Assembly (NCBI RefSeq): GCF_043197795.1
Contig: NZ_JBICTU010000028.1
Location: 47,736 to 111,735, forward strand
From: Sphaerisporangium sp040649355
Lineage (GTDB): Bacteria; Actinomycetota; Actinomycetes; Streptosporangiales; Streptosporangiaceae
Reading direction: 5' to 3'
DNA length: 64,000 nt
Part shown: one piece after another, positions 1 to 8,095 of the stretch
Layout: each line of letters starts with the position of its first letter
Numbering within the stretch: position 1 is the stretch's first letter
Position numbers and translations under genes: made by a program
Notes under the pieces: generated by a model
The model's database searches: none
What the model saw: only the letters and a program-made list of their open reading frames with translations
Told to the model about the DNA's origin: nothing

Positions 1-925
1 CGAGGTCACCGCCACCCGGCAGCTGCGGCCCGCCGCCCCCGGTCTTGGTGTGTACCGCGACCTCCCACAGGGAGTAGCCGTAGCCGGTCCCGCGGGCCGT
101 GCCGTAGACACGGACGTAGCGGCCGTTGCCCGTCACGTCGTAGGACGCGTTGCCGCCGGTGCCGCCGGTGACCGTCTTCAGGTCGGTCCAGGTCGTGCCG
201 TTGGCCGACGCCTGGATCGCGAAGTTCTTGCCGTAGGCGGCCTCCCAGTTCAGGTCGATCTTGCAGATGTCCTGAGCGGAGCCGAGGTCGACCTGCACCC
301 ACTGCGGGTCGCTGGAGAGGCTGGACCAGCGGGTGCCGGTGTTCCCGTCGAAGGCGTACTTCGCGGCCAGGTCGGCGCCCTGTTGCGAGGAGGCGGTCGC
401 GGTCTTGTTCAGCGCGGCGTTGCCGGTGTCGCACGGGCCGGTGGTGCCGCCGGTGTCGCCGTACACCTGGAACTCCCAGAGGGAGTAGCCGTAGCCGGTG
501 GCGCGGGTGCTGCCGAGCATCCGGACGTAGCGGCCGTTGCCCGTCACCGTCCAGGTCTCGGTGCCGCCGGTGCCGCCGGTGACCGACTTCAGGTCGGTCC
601 AGTTCGTGCCGTCTGTCGAGGACTGGACCTTGTACGCGGTGGCGTAGGCGGCTTCCCAGTTCAGCACGACCTTGCTGATGGGGGCCGCGGCGCCGAGGTC
701 CACCTGGAGCCACTGCGGGTCGCTTGCGGCGCTGGACCAGCGGGTGGCGGTGTTGCCGTCCACGGCGTAGGCGGCGGGGGTGCCGGCGTTCTCCGTGGAC
801 GAGGCCGTCACGGTTTTGCCCTGCGAGAGCAGGGTCTCTGCGGCGTGCGCCGGGGCGGCGACCGCGGGTACGGCCAGTAGAGCGCCCAGGACCGCCAGCG
901 CGGTCCCGATGGATCGGAGTCTCAT
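1..925 (-). CDS. Secreted protein with two F5/8 type C (discoidin/CBM32) domains, 3' end outside window
   Basis: The reading frame starts at an ATG at 923-925 and stays open to the left edge, so the C-terminal part is missing. The first ~29 residues are a Sec signal peptide (Arg, then an Ala/Leu core ending AHA-A). Two discoidin domains of about 135 residues follow, each with the pattern DGNT.TRWSS..SDPQW, an LNWEAAY strand and TGNGRYVR near the end; they are clearly duplicated. After the second domain there is a Gly-rich linker (TGGGGPQLPGGGDL) leading into an unseen, probably catalytic, domain. Such domains bind galactosides or other glycans, so the protein is probably an exported carbohydrate-active enzyme; which one cannot be told. 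The frame also stays open upstream to a GTG near 1211, but the signal peptide favours 925. A LacI-type palindrome lies at 1257-1270 on the upstream side. Confidence 0.85.
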   Translation of the reverse strand, partial: MRLRSIGTALAVLGALLAVPAVAAPAHAAETLLSQGKTVTASSTENAGTPAAYAVDGNTATRWSSAASDPQWLQVDLGAAAPISKVVLNWEAAYATAYKVQSSTDGTNWTDLKSVTGGTGGTETWTVTGNGRYVRMLGSTRATGYGYSLWEFQVYGDTGGTTGPCDTGNAALNKTATASSQQGADLAAKYAFDGNTGTRWSSLSSDPQWVQVDLGSAQDICKIDLNWEAAYGKNFAIQASANGTTWTDLKTVTGGTGGNASYDVTGNGRYVRVYGTARGTGYGYSLWEVAVHTKTGGGGPQLPGGGDL

Positions 926-1256
926 GTCATTCCGTTTCCACATTTCGAAGGTACGGGGGGGTGCGGGGGCGACTCCCGCCCACGGATGCGTACGGTGCTC
1001 GGCCAGGGCCGGTGGATCGGGCACCGCTCGCGAGGGCGGGGTGTTCGGCATCTGGGAGCGACTAGCCGTAGGAGGTGCCGCGCCGGGGGAGGGGGGGCGG
1101 ACGCCGACGGCGGGCGCCGTGGACCGGGAGCCGGCCGTCATGGCGGTGATCGGACCGCGTTCCAGCTCGCCGAAGGGGAACCGGCCCGAACGTCGACCTG
1201 GATACACGATCTCTCCTCGTGAAAGGGGATGCCTGCCGCACGGGCGACAGGAGTGG

Positions 1257-1270
1257 GGAGAGCGCTCTCC
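1257..1270. promoter_or_regulatory. Palindromic LacI-type operator GGAGAGCGCTCTCC (copy 1)
   Basis: This is a perfect 14-bp palindrome with the central CG typical of LacI-family operators (compare CebR sites with GGGAGCGCTCCC). It sits about 31 bp downstream of a minus-strand TTGACA (1301-1306), where a repressor would block transcription toward the discoidin gene. The same core recurs at 1523-1536 and 38402-38413. The cognate regulator is not identified in this window. Confidence 0.6.
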
Positions 1271-1489
1271 GACATGAGAGTGCCCTTCACGAGCGATCGG
1301 TGTCAAGGCTCATCTTTCAACACGGAAGAAACGTGCTGCTTACCCGCCGGAAACCTGGCCGACCGGATGTCGTCCCTCAGGAGCGTGATGGCCGGGGCGC
1401 TCGATTCCCGCCCAGGTGACGGAGGCCGTCGGCGGACCTCCGTCCGCCAACGGCCTCGACCATCGGTTCTGATTGGGCGCGCTTCCACC

Positions 1490-1536
1490 TTGACAACCCG
1501 TGACAGCACGGATAACTCTCTAGGAGAGCGCTCTCC
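1490..1536 (+). promoter_or_regulatory. Promoter-like TTGACA...TAACTC with overlapping operator (copy 2)
   Basis: TTGACA at 1490-1495 and TAACTC at 1513-1518 are 17 bp apart, and GGAGAGCGCTCTCC at 1523-1536 would cover the start site, a normal repressor arrangement. The odd point is that no recognisable plus-strand gene follows before the convergent ferredoxin gene that ends at 1707. Confidence 0.5.
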
Positions 1537-1706
1537 CCCTTTTGGCGTCCCGGCTCCCCCCTCGAACCGAAGGACAGGCCCAGTGCCCTGGATCTACGTC
1601 ATACGCCACGCTTCTCGGCTGCTCGGCCGTTCCCGCGCGGTGCGGCGGCCGGCGGCAGGGGACCGAGGAGCCCGGGGCTCGTCAGGCGCACGGCGCGGCC
1701 CGGTCG

Positions 1707-1901
1707 CTACTCCTCGATGTGGATGGCCAGCGCGGGGCACACGGCCGCGGCCTGGCGGACGTCGCCGGCCAGTTCGGCGGGCGGGGTGGGGTTGAGCAGC
1801 ACCACGATGCCGTCCTCGTCGCGCTGGTCGAACACGTCCATGGCGGCCGTCACGCACTGCCCCGAAGCGACGCACTTGTCCTGATCGATGATTATCTTCA
1901 C
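1707..1901 (-). CDS. 3Fe-4S ferredoxin (P450 electron donor), 64 aa
   Basis: This is a small soluble electron carrier. Cysteines at 10, 16 and 55 (K-C-V-A-S-G-Q-C and AAAVCP) are the three ligands of actinobacterial 3Fe-4S ferredoxins that serve P450s. The length is normal. The start is a GTG at 1899-1901 behind GAGGGGAT. It is the last gene of the minus-strand cassette, 40 bp after the P450 gene at 1942-3135, and is presumably that P450's dedicated partner. Its 55-residue core resembles the second ferredoxin at 4336-4536 (shared FDQRxDDGIV.LL), so the two probably arose by duplication together with their P450s. Confidence 0.9.
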   Translation of the reverse strand: MKIIIDQDKCVASGQCVTAAMDVFDQRDEDGIVVLLNPTPPAELAGDVRQAAAVCPALAIHIEE

Positions 1902-1941
1902 GAGATCCCCTCGATTGCCGTTGCTGCGGATGCCGGTGACG

Positions 1942-3135
1942 TCACCAGGTCACGGGGAGCTCGTAGACGCCGTAGACCTGCCCGTCGTGCTTGAAGGGGA
2001 TCTGGTCAAGATCCGTCGCCAGGCGCAGGGTCGGGACGCGCCGGTAGAGGGTGCTGTAGACAACCTGGAGCTCCATCCGGGCCAGCGGCTGGCCGAGGCA
2101 CTGGTGCACCCCGAAACCGAAGGCCACGTGGAGGCGGGCGTCGCGGCGGATGTCCAGCTCGTCGGGGTCGGCGAACATCGCGGGGTCGCGGTTGCCGATG
2201 TCGTTCGGCATGATCAGCCCGTCGCCGGCGCGGATCACCTGGCCGGCGATCTCGATGTCCTCAAGCGCGACCCGGCGGCGTCCGCTGTGGGTGATGTTGA
2301 GGTAGCGCAGCAGCTCCTCCACCGCCCCGGCGACCAGCTTCGGATCGTCGCCGTCACGCAGGAGGTCCAGTTGCCGGGGGTGCCGCAGCAGGGCCAGCGT
2401 GCCGAGAGCGATCATATTCGCGGTGGTCTCGTGCCCGGCGATGAGCAGGAGCACGCCCATCTGGGCCGCTTCCTGGCGCGACAGCTCCCCGGCCCTGACC
2501 CGTCCGGCGAGCTGGGACAGCAGGTCCTCGCCGGGCTCGGCGAGCTTGCGGTCCACCAGTTCGTTCAGGTACTCGGTCAGCCGGCCGGACGCGGCGGCCC
2601 GCTGCTCGGGCGTCACGCTGCGCTTGATGACGGTCTTGCTGTTGTCCTGGAAGAAGTCGTGGTCGGCGTACGGAACCCCGAGCAGTTCGCAGATCACCAG
2701 CGAGGGCACCGGCAGGGCGAACGCCTCGACCAGGTCGACGGGCTTCGGGCCGGCGAGCAGGTCGTCGATGAGGTCGTCCACGATCTTCCGCACGGCCGGG
2801 CGCAGGGCCTCCACCCGCTTGATGGCGAACGGAGCCGTCACCATCCGCCGCAGCCGGGCGTGTTCGGGGTCGTCCATCATGATGAAGCTCAGGGACCCGC
2901 CGGTGTACGGGGTGTGGCTCGGATAGCCGGGGCGGGTGATGTCGGCGCTGACCCTCGGGTCGGCCAGCAGGGCCCGCTGCTCGGCGTGGCGGGTCACCAG
3001 CCATGGTGTGCTGCCGTCCCACAGCTTGACCTTCGCCAGCGGGCCGTCCCCTTGCAGGGCCAGCAGCGCCGGAGGCGGATCGAACGGGCAGCCCGCCGCC
3101 CTGGTGCCAGGGAAGAACTCCACCGTTTCTGTCAT
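1942..3135 (-). CDS. Cytochrome P450 (CYP105-like), 397 aa
   Basis: Soluble bacterial class I P450 monooxygenase. Visible hallmarks are an N-terminal FPGTRAAGCPFDPPP stretch typical of CYP105, the I-helix AGHETT oxygen-activation motif, the ExxR motif (EELLR), and the haem loop FGFGVHQCLG with Cys346 as thiolate ligand. All catalytic elements are intact and the length is normal. The ATG at 3133-3135 follows AAAGGAA. It lies 19 bp after the ferredoxin reductase gene and 40 bp before a ferredoxin, so a complete electron chain is encoded with it. The substrate cannot be read from sequence; CYP105 members act on xenobiotics, macrolides, terpenoids and vitamin D-like compounds. Confidence 0.93.
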   Translation of the reverse strand: MTETVEFFPGTRAAGCPFDPPPALLALQGDGPLAKVKLWDGSTPWLVTRHAEQRALLADPRVSADITRPGYPSHTPYTGGSLSFIMMDDPEHARLRRMVTAPFAIKRVEALRPAVRKIVDDLIDDLLAGPKPVDLVEAFALPVPSLVICELLGVPYADHDFFQDNSKTVIKRSVTPEQRAAASGRLTEYLNELVDRKLAEPGEDLLSQLAGRVRAGELSRQEAAQMGVLLLIAGHETTANMIALGTLALLRHPRQLDLLRDGDDPKLVAGAVEELLRYLNITHSGRRRVALEDIEIAGQVIRAGDGLIMPNDIGNRDPAMFADPDELDIRRDARLHVAFGFGVHQCLGQPLARMELQVVYSTLYRRVPTLRLATDLDQIPFKHDGQVYGVYELPVTW

Positions 3136-3154
3136 CGGTCGATTCCTTTCGAAG

Positions 3155-4339
3155 TCACAGTGTTGGAGCGCGGCCGGCCGCGTCGCCGATCTGCGGGCGG
3201 CGCAGGCGAGCTTGCTTGGGCATGTTCCAGCCGAGGACGGCGGTGATCGTGCCGTCGCGGCGGTAGAGCGCGACGAAGCGGCGCGCGGCCAGGTCGCCTT
3301 CCACGACGATGACCTCCGCGTCGGCGGACGGCGTCCCGTGGACATGGATCCTGGCGTCGAACTGGTCGGTCCAGAAGTAGGGGACGGGCCGGTAGGGCCG
3401 GTCGTCGCCGAGGATGTTGGCCGCGACGAGGTCGGCCTGTTCGGTGGCATTGGTCCGGTTCTCCAGCCGCAGCGACGTGCCTGCCGTGTCGTGGTGCCAG
3501 CGGGCCACGTCGCCGGCCGCGTAGACGCCTGTGGCCGCGCGGCAGCGGGAGTCGCACACCAGTCCGTTGTCCAGCCGCAGGCCGCTGCCGGCGAGCCAGC
3601 CGGTCGCCGGGTCGGCCCCGACCGCGACCACGACCACGTCGGCGGGCAGCACCTCGCCGGTGTCCAGGCGCACGCCCGTGACTCGCCCGCCCTGCCCGGC
3701 GAGCCCGCTGACGGCGGCGCCGAGCCGCAGGCGCACCCCGCGCTCGGTGTGCAGTTCGGCCAGCAGCCCCGCGATCGCCGGTCCGAGCGGGCCGGCCAGG
3801 GGCGCCGGTTGAGGGCCGGCCATCGTGACGGCCAGTCCCATCCCTCGCGCGGTGGCGGCGATCTCGGCGCCGAGCACCCCGTCGCCGACGACCACGCATC
3901 GCGAGGAAGCCAGCAGGTCCGCCCGCAGCGCCAGGGCGTCGTCCAGCGTGCGCAGCGTGTGGACCCCGGACAGCCCGGCCTGCCCGGCGAGCGTGCGAGG
4001 CCGCAGTCCGGTGGCGACGACGACGGCGCCGGCGCGCAGGGCACGTCCGGACGCGGTGTGGACGGTGCGCGTCCGGGTGTCCAGGCCGACGGCCGCGTCG
4101 CCGAGCACGAACTCGGCGTCCAGCGCCACCAGCGCCGCCTCGGGCCGTAGCCGGGCCCGGTCAGGATCCCAGGCGCCGGCCAGGACCTGCTTGGACAGCG
4201 GCGGACGGTCGTAGGGCAGGTGCGGCTCCGCGCCCAGGATGCTCAGGCCGCCCCGGTAGCCCTTGCGGCGCAGCGCCTCGGCGGTGGCGATCCCGGCCGC
4301 GGAGGCGCCGACCACCACGACGCCGGACGGATCGGTCAC
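3155..4339 (-). CDS. FAD-dependent ferredoxin reductase, 394 aa
   Basis: NAD(P)H:ferredoxin reductase of the putidaredoxin-reductase type. The N-terminal FAD fold is shown by GASAAGIATAEALR at ~11-24, DRPPLSKQ at ~44-51 is the conserved flavin-contact segment, GDGVLGAEIAATARG at ~150 is the NAD(P)H Rossmann motif, and YAAGDVARW near 270 is the second FAD motif. The C-terminal domain carries FWTDQFDARIHVHG. It starts at GTG 4337-4339, overlapping the ferredoxin stop by 4 bp (GTGA), so translation is coupled. It passes electrons to one or both ferredoxins of this cassette and thereby to the P450s. Confidence 0.93.
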   Translation of the reverse strand: MTDPSGVVVVGASAAGIATAEALRRKGYRGGLSILGAEPHLPYDRPPLSKQVLAGAWDPDRARLRPEAALVALDAEFVLGDAAVGLDTRTRTVHTASGRALRAGAVVVATGLRPRTLAGQAGLSGVHTLRTLDDALALRADLLASSRCVVVGDGVLGAEIAATARGMGLAVTMAGPQPAPLAGPLGPAIAGLLAELHTERGVRLRLGAAVSGLAGQGGRVTGVRLDTGEVLPADVVVVAVGADPATGWLAGSGLRLDNGLVCDSRCRAATGVYAAGDVARWHHDTAGTSLRLENRTNATEQADLVAANILGDDRPYRPVPYFWTDQFDARIHVHGTPSADAEVIVVEGDLAARRFVALYRRDGTITAVLGWNMPKQARLRRPQIGDAAGRAPTL

Positions 4340-4536
4340 ACGCTCTCGCTCAGCTCGATGGCGGCGGCGGGGCAGACGGCGGCGGCTTCACGCACGCTCG
4401 CGCGCAGGTGCTCGGCGGGCTCCGCCGCCAGCAGGATCACGATGCCGTCGTCTTCGCGCTGGTCGAACACCTCGGGCGCGAGCAGTACGCACTGGCCCGC
4501 GCCGCAGCATTTGCCCTCGTCCACGCTGATCTTCAC
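4336..4536 (-). CDS. 3Fe-4S ferredoxin, 66 aa
   Basis: Ferredoxin with Cys10, Cys16 and Cys55 as cluster ligands plus an extra Cys11 (G-K-C-C-G-A-G-Q-C). The GTG start at 4534-4536 is chosen because GGAAGGA lies just upstream and the resulting N-terminus (KISVDEGKC) matches the family; a longer in-frame start at 4596 would add an unrelated Arg-rich tail. It overlaps the reductase gene by 4 bp. It probably serves the P450 encoded at 5219-6439 and accepts electrons from the adjacent reductase. Confidence 0.88.
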   Translation of the reverse strand: MKISVDEGKCCGAGQCVLLAPEVFDQREDDGIVILLAAEPAEHLRASVREAAAVCPAAAIELSESV

Positions 4537-4556
4537 AGATCTGCTTCCTTCCTGTC

Positions 4557-5225
4557 TCAGGGGATGCGCGCGTCCGGCGTCACGGGCGCGGACCACAGCC
4601 CGACGATCGCGTCGATCAGCCCGTTCGCGACGCCGTGCCAGCTGGAGCGGGGGGTCGGCTTACCGCCGGCCAGGGCGCGTTCGTGCTCGGCGCACACGTG
4701 CACCATCAGGTGACTGGTCATGTCGCCGCGCTCGGCCCGCACCTCGGCCGGGAGCGCGGGAAGGCAGCGGTGCAGCCCGTCGACGATCTGGACGAGCGTG
4801 GGCGAGGTGAGAGCCTCCTCGATCATGATGTCGCGCAGTGCGGGGTCGGTCATCACCTGCGCGCCGAACCGGGCGAACCAGGTCGGGTTCCCCATGGCGG
4901 CCAGGTGCTCGCAGACCGGACGCACCAGGCAGGACACCCAGTCGCGTACTTCGGTGGAGCCGCTGACCTCGGCCACCATCCGCCGGCGGATGCCCTCGAT
5001 CCGCTCGGCGTTCTTGCGCGCTATGGCCCGCACCAGGTCGGCTTTGGTGCCGAAGTGGTAGCCGACCGCCGCGTTGTTGCCCTGTCCGGCGGCCTCGCTC
5101 ACCTGACGGTTGGACACGGCGAACACCCCGTGCTCGGCGAACAACCGCTCGGCGGCCTCCAGGATGTGCTCCCGCGTCGCGCTGACCCGCTCGGCTCGGA
5201 ACGTCCTGCCGTCCATGATCACCAC
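4557..5225 (-). CDS. TetR-family transcriptional regulator, 222 aa
   Basis: The N-terminal ~60 residues form a TetR helix-turn-helix: TREHILEAAERLFAEHG, then a recognition region ending AAVGYHFGTKADLVRAI. The remaining helical region is an undefined ligand-binding domain. The gene lies inside the cassette between a P450 and a ferredoxin. It starts at GTG 5223-5225 (or ATG 5214-5216), overlapping the P450 stop, so it is co-transcribed with the genes it most likely controls. A candidate operator is the TCAAGCGCTTGA palindrome in the 6440-6553 divergent promoter region. The inducer is probably the P450 substrate or product; this is inference. Confidence 0.9.
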   Translation of the reverse strand: MVIMDGRTFRAERVSATREHILEAAERLFAEHGVFAVSNRQVSEAAGQGNNAAVGYHFGTKADLVRAIARKNAERIEGIRRRMVAEVSGSTEVRDWVSCLVRPVCEHLAAMGNPTWFARFGAQVMTDPALRDIMIEEALTSPTLVQIVDGLHRCLPALPAEVRAERGDMTSHLMVHVCAEHERALAGGKPTPRSSWHGVANGLIDAIVGLWSAPVTPDARIP

Positions 5226-6439
5226 CGCACCGGGACCTCGCGCAGCCCGCCGACGACCAGCCCCTCAAGGCGGCGCAGGTCCGCGACCGCGACGGCCAGC
5301 TCCAGGGACGGGAGCCTGCGTACCAGCACCTCCAGTACGACCTGCAGCTCGGTGCGGGCCAGCGACTGCCCGAGGCACGAGTGCGCCCCGGCGCCGAAGG
5401 CCAGGTGCGGGTTCGGGCTGCGGCCGAGGTCCATGTCGCCGGCGCCGTCGAAGACGCTCTCGTCGCGGTTGGCCGCCGCCATGCTGCACACCACCGTCGT
5501 GCCGCGCGGCAGCAGCGTCCCCCCGACCTCCGCCTCCTCGCCCAGATAGCGCGGCATGCCGAACCCCGAGTTGGCGTCGAACCGCAGCGCCTCCTCCACC
5601 GCCGGACGTACCAGCGACCGGTCGGCCACCAGCCGCTCCCAGCGCCGCCGGTCGGCCAGCAGCATGCCCACCATCTTCCCGATCATGTTGGCCGTGGTCT
5701 CGTGCCCGGCCACCAGCAAGGCGATGCCGGTGGCCACCAGCTCCGAATCGGACAGCCCGCCGCCCTCGGCATCGGTGCCCCTGATCAGCTCGCTGAGCAG
5801 GTCGTCATCCGGCTCGGCCCGCTTGGCGGCGACGTGAGCGGCCATGTACCGGACGAACTCGGCCTGCGCCGCGTCGATCTCCGCTTGGCCGTACCGTGTG
5901 AGGTTGAGCAGCGTGTCGGACCAGTAGGCGAACCTGTCCCGATCGGCGGCGGGGACGCCGAGCAGATCGCAGATCACGTACACCGGCAGCGGGAAACCGA
6001 GGCTCGCCTTGAGATCGGCCGGATGCCCGAGCGCGACCATGTCGTCGACGAGCCGCTCGGCCATCGCCTCGATGCCGGGCCGCAGCGCCGCCATCCGCTT
6101 GGCCGTGAACCACTTGCCGACCAGGCGCCGCCACCGCTGGTGCCCATCCCCGCCCTGCGGGATCGTCATCGCCATCTCGGTGTTGAAGACCCCTCCCGAC
6201 TCGCTGTCGGAGATCCGGGCCGCGTCCTTCGCGTTCAGCCGCCGGGTGAACCGCGGATCGGACAGCACCTGCCTGACATCGTCGTAGCGGGTCAGCAGCG
6301 ACGCCTCGTCACCGCTGGGGAGCTTCACCAGGGCCACGGGGCACCGCTGCCGCAGCCGGGCCCACTCCGCGGGCGGTTCCAGCGCCGCCGCGCCCGGAAT
6401 CGGATAGCTCAGCACCTGCTCGCCGTCACCTTGGCTCAC
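5219..6439 (-). CDS. Cytochrome P450, 406 aa
   Basis: First gene of the cassette and a second, clearly different, class I P450. It has AGHETT in the I-helix, the ExxR motif (EEALR), and the haem loop FGAGAHSCLG with Cys355. The N-terminus (SYPIPGAAALEPPAEWARLRQRCPV) resembles CYP107-type proteins of secondary metabolism. The GTG start at 6437-6439 follows GGAGGAGG at ideal spacing. All functional residues are present. It reads through into the TetR gene with a short overlap. With the MFS pump divergently encoded at 6554, the cassette could oxidise and export a toxic or self-made small molecule. Confidence 0.92.
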   Translation of the reverse strand: MSQGDGEQVLSYPIPGAAALEPPAEWARLRQRCPVALVKLPSGDEASLLTRYDDVRQVLSDPRFTRRLNAKDAARISDSESGGVFNTEMAMTIPQGGDGHQRWRRLVGKWFTAKRMAALRPGIEAMAERLVDDMVALGHPADLKASLGFPLPVYVICDLLGVPAADRDRFAYWSDTLLNLTRYGQAEIDAAQAEFVRYMAAHVAAKRAEPDDDLLSELIRGTDAEGGGLSDSELVATGIALLVAGHETTANMIGKMVGMLLADRRRWERLVADRSLVRPAVEEALRFDANSGFGMPRYLGEEAEVGGTLLPRGTTVVCSMAAANRDESVFDGAGDMDLGRSPNPHLAFGAGAHSCLGQSLARTELQVVLEVLVRRLPSLELAVAVADLRRLEGLVVGGLREVPVRW

Positions 6440-6501
6440 TGCGGCCTCCTCCGAATCTGACTGCCCGTGTGCGGTCAGTAAACACGGGCTGTTATTTTAA
6501 G

Positions 6502-6513
6502 TCAAGCGCTTGA
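6502..6513. promoter_or_regulatory. Palindrome TCAAGCGCTTGA in the P450/MFS divergent promoter
   Basis: This perfect 12-bp palindrome lies in the AT-rich core of the 114-bp region between the divergent P450 and MFS genes. It is the only strong dyad there and is the natural binding-site candidate for the co-encoded TetR protein. The link is inferred from position only. Confidence 0.5.
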
Positions 6514-6553
6514 ATTATTACCTTTTGCCGCCAGCCGAGTCGGAGGCTTCGCC

Positions 6554-8026
6554 ATGCCCCCTGTCCCCGCCGCACCCGCCCAGGCAGCCGGCCCGCCGCG
6601 TGCGAACACCATCGTGGTGGTGCTGGCTCTCGCGGGGATCGTCGTCGCGCTCATGCAGACCCTGGTGATCCCGCTGATCCCCCAGCTCCCCACGCTGGTG
6701 AGAGCCTCGGCGTCCGACACCACCTGGGCGATCACCGCCACGCTGCTCGCCAGCGCCATCGCGACGCCGGTGGTGGGACGGCTGGGAGACATGTACGGCA
6801 AGCGGCGCATGCTCCTGCTCAGCCTCGTCCTGCTGGTCGCCGGTTCGGTCGTCGCCGCCCTCAGCGACACCCTGGCGCCCCTGGTCGCCGGACGCGCCCT
6901 TCAGGGCCTGGCCGCAGGCGTCATCCCGCTGGGCATCAGCATCATGCGCGACGAGCTGCCGGCAGAACGGCTCGGCGCCGCGACCGCGCTGATGAGCGCC
7001 TCGCTCGGCGTGGGCGGCGCTCTCGGCCTGCCCGCGGCGGCCCTGTTGGTCGAACGGGCCGACTGGCACGCGTTGTTCTGGACGGCCGCCGGCCTGGGCG
7101 CGGCCGCCATCGTCCTGGTGCTGAGGCTCGTACCGGAGTCCGCCGTCCGCACCGGAGGACGCTTCGACCTGGTGGGCGCGGCCGGGCTGTCGATCGGGCT
7201 GCTGTGCCTGCTGCTGGCCATCTCCAAGGGGGCCGGCTGGGGCTGGGCCGGGGCCTGGACCCTCGGCCTGTTCGGCGCGTCGGCCGCCGTGCTCCTGCTG
7301 TGGGGCTGGTGGGAGCTGCGCGCCGGGCAGCCCCTGGTGGACCTGCGCACCACCGCTCGCCGGCAGGTGCTGTTCACCAACCTCGCCTCCGCGGTGTTCG
7401 GGTTCGCGATGTTCGCGATGTCCCTGGTGCTCCCGCAGGTGCTGCAGTTGCCGAAGGCCACCGGCTACGGTCTCGGGGAGTCGATGCTCACCGTGGGCCT
7501 GGTGCTGGCGCCGTCCGGTCTGGTGATGATGGCCACGGCACCGCTGTCCGCGCGCGTCTCGAAGGCCAGGGGCCCGAAGGTGACGCTGATGCTCGGCGCC
7601 GTCGTGGTCGCCGCCGGCTACGGCCTGAGCATCGGGCTCATGTCGGAGATCTGGCACCTCGTGCTCGTGTCGGCCGTGATCGGAGCCGGGATCGGCCTCG
7701 CTTACGGAGCCATGCCCGCGCTCGTCATGGGGGCCGTGCCGGTGTCGGAGACGGCCGCCGCCAACAGCCTCAACACGCTGATGCGGGCCATGGGGACCTC
7801 GGTGTCGAGCGCGGTGGCAGGCGTCGTCCTGGCGCAGATGACCGTCACATTCGGCTCCGTCGCCCTCCCGTCCGCGGACGGCTTCCGTGTGGTCATGGCC
7901 ATCGGCGCCGGCGCGGCGCTCGTCGCCCTGCTGTTCGCGTCCTTCCTTCCCCGCCGCGCCACCGCCACGGCGACGCCGCACGACATCGCCCCGGCGCCGG
8001 CCACGGTGCCCTCCGCGGGTTCGTGA
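6554..8026 (+). CDS. MFS transporter, DHA2-like drug:H+ antiporter, 490 aa
   Basis: Integral membrane protein with about 14 hydrophobic segments, the number expected of the DHA2 (EmrB/QacA) family. The loop after helix 2 carries the MFS motif A (GRLGDMYGKRRM), and AGRALQGLAAG before helix 4 fits motif B with its conserved Arg. It begins at an ATG behind CGGAGG at 6541-6546. It is transcribed divergently from the P450 cassette and probably shares the TetR operator, so export of the P450 substrate or product is likely. It is followed by a convergent terminator at 8057-8079. Confidence 0.92.
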   Translation: MPPVPAAPAQAAGPPRANTIVVVLALAGIVVALMQTLVIPLIPQLPTLVRASASDTTWAITATLLASAIATPVVGRLGDMYGKRRMLLLSLVLLVAGSVVAALSDTLAPLVAGRALQGLAAGVIPLGISIMRDELPAERLGAATALMSASLGVGGALGLPAAALLVERADWHALFWTAAGLGAAAIVLVLRLVPESAVRTGGRFDLVGAAGLSIGLLCLLLAISKGAGWGWAGAWTLGLFGASAAVLLLWGWWELRAGQPLVDLRTTARRQVLFTNLASAVFGFAMFAMSLVLPQVLQLPKATGYGLGESMLTVGLVLAPSGLVMMATAPLSARVSKARGPKVTLMLGAVVVAAGYGLSIGLMSEIWHLVLVSAVIGAGIGLAYGAMPALVMGAVPVSETAAANSLNTLMRAMGTSVSSAVAGVVLAQMTVTFGSVALPSADGFRVVMAIGAGAALVALLFASFLPRRATATATPHDIAPAPATVPSAGS

Positions 8027-8056
8027 CCACGCGGTGGCCGACCGCGAGCGGGGCGA

Positions 8057-8079
8057 GGCGCCCGGGTCCACCGGGCGCC
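8057..8079. terminator. Bidirectional hairpin between MFS and ABC permease genes
   Basis: A 9-bp GC stem (8057-8065 with 8071-8079) and 5-nt loop lie between two convergent genes. There is no T-run, as is usual in high-GC actinomycetes. Confidence 0.55.
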
Positions 8080-8095
8080 GGCCCCGCCGGCGCGG

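Larger units (their letters stand above)
926..1706. other. 781-bp non-coding region with two operator palindromes and two promoter-like sequences
   Basis: No convincing gene is seen. It holds two identical 14-bp palindromes (1257-1270 and 1523-1536). A minus-strand TTGACA at 1301-1306 points toward the discoidin gene. A plus-strand TTGACA at 1490-1495 points toward 1540-1706, where no recognisable gene follows. The stretch 1537-1706 may be the remnant of a deleted gene whose promoter survived. Open frames here have no family resemblance and overlap the ferredoxin gene antisense. Confidence 0.6.

Noticed and set aside
50..880. Long plus-strand open frame across the first 900 bp
   Set aside because: It is the antisense of the discoidin-domain gene; the minus strand shows clear domain repeats and a signal peptide.
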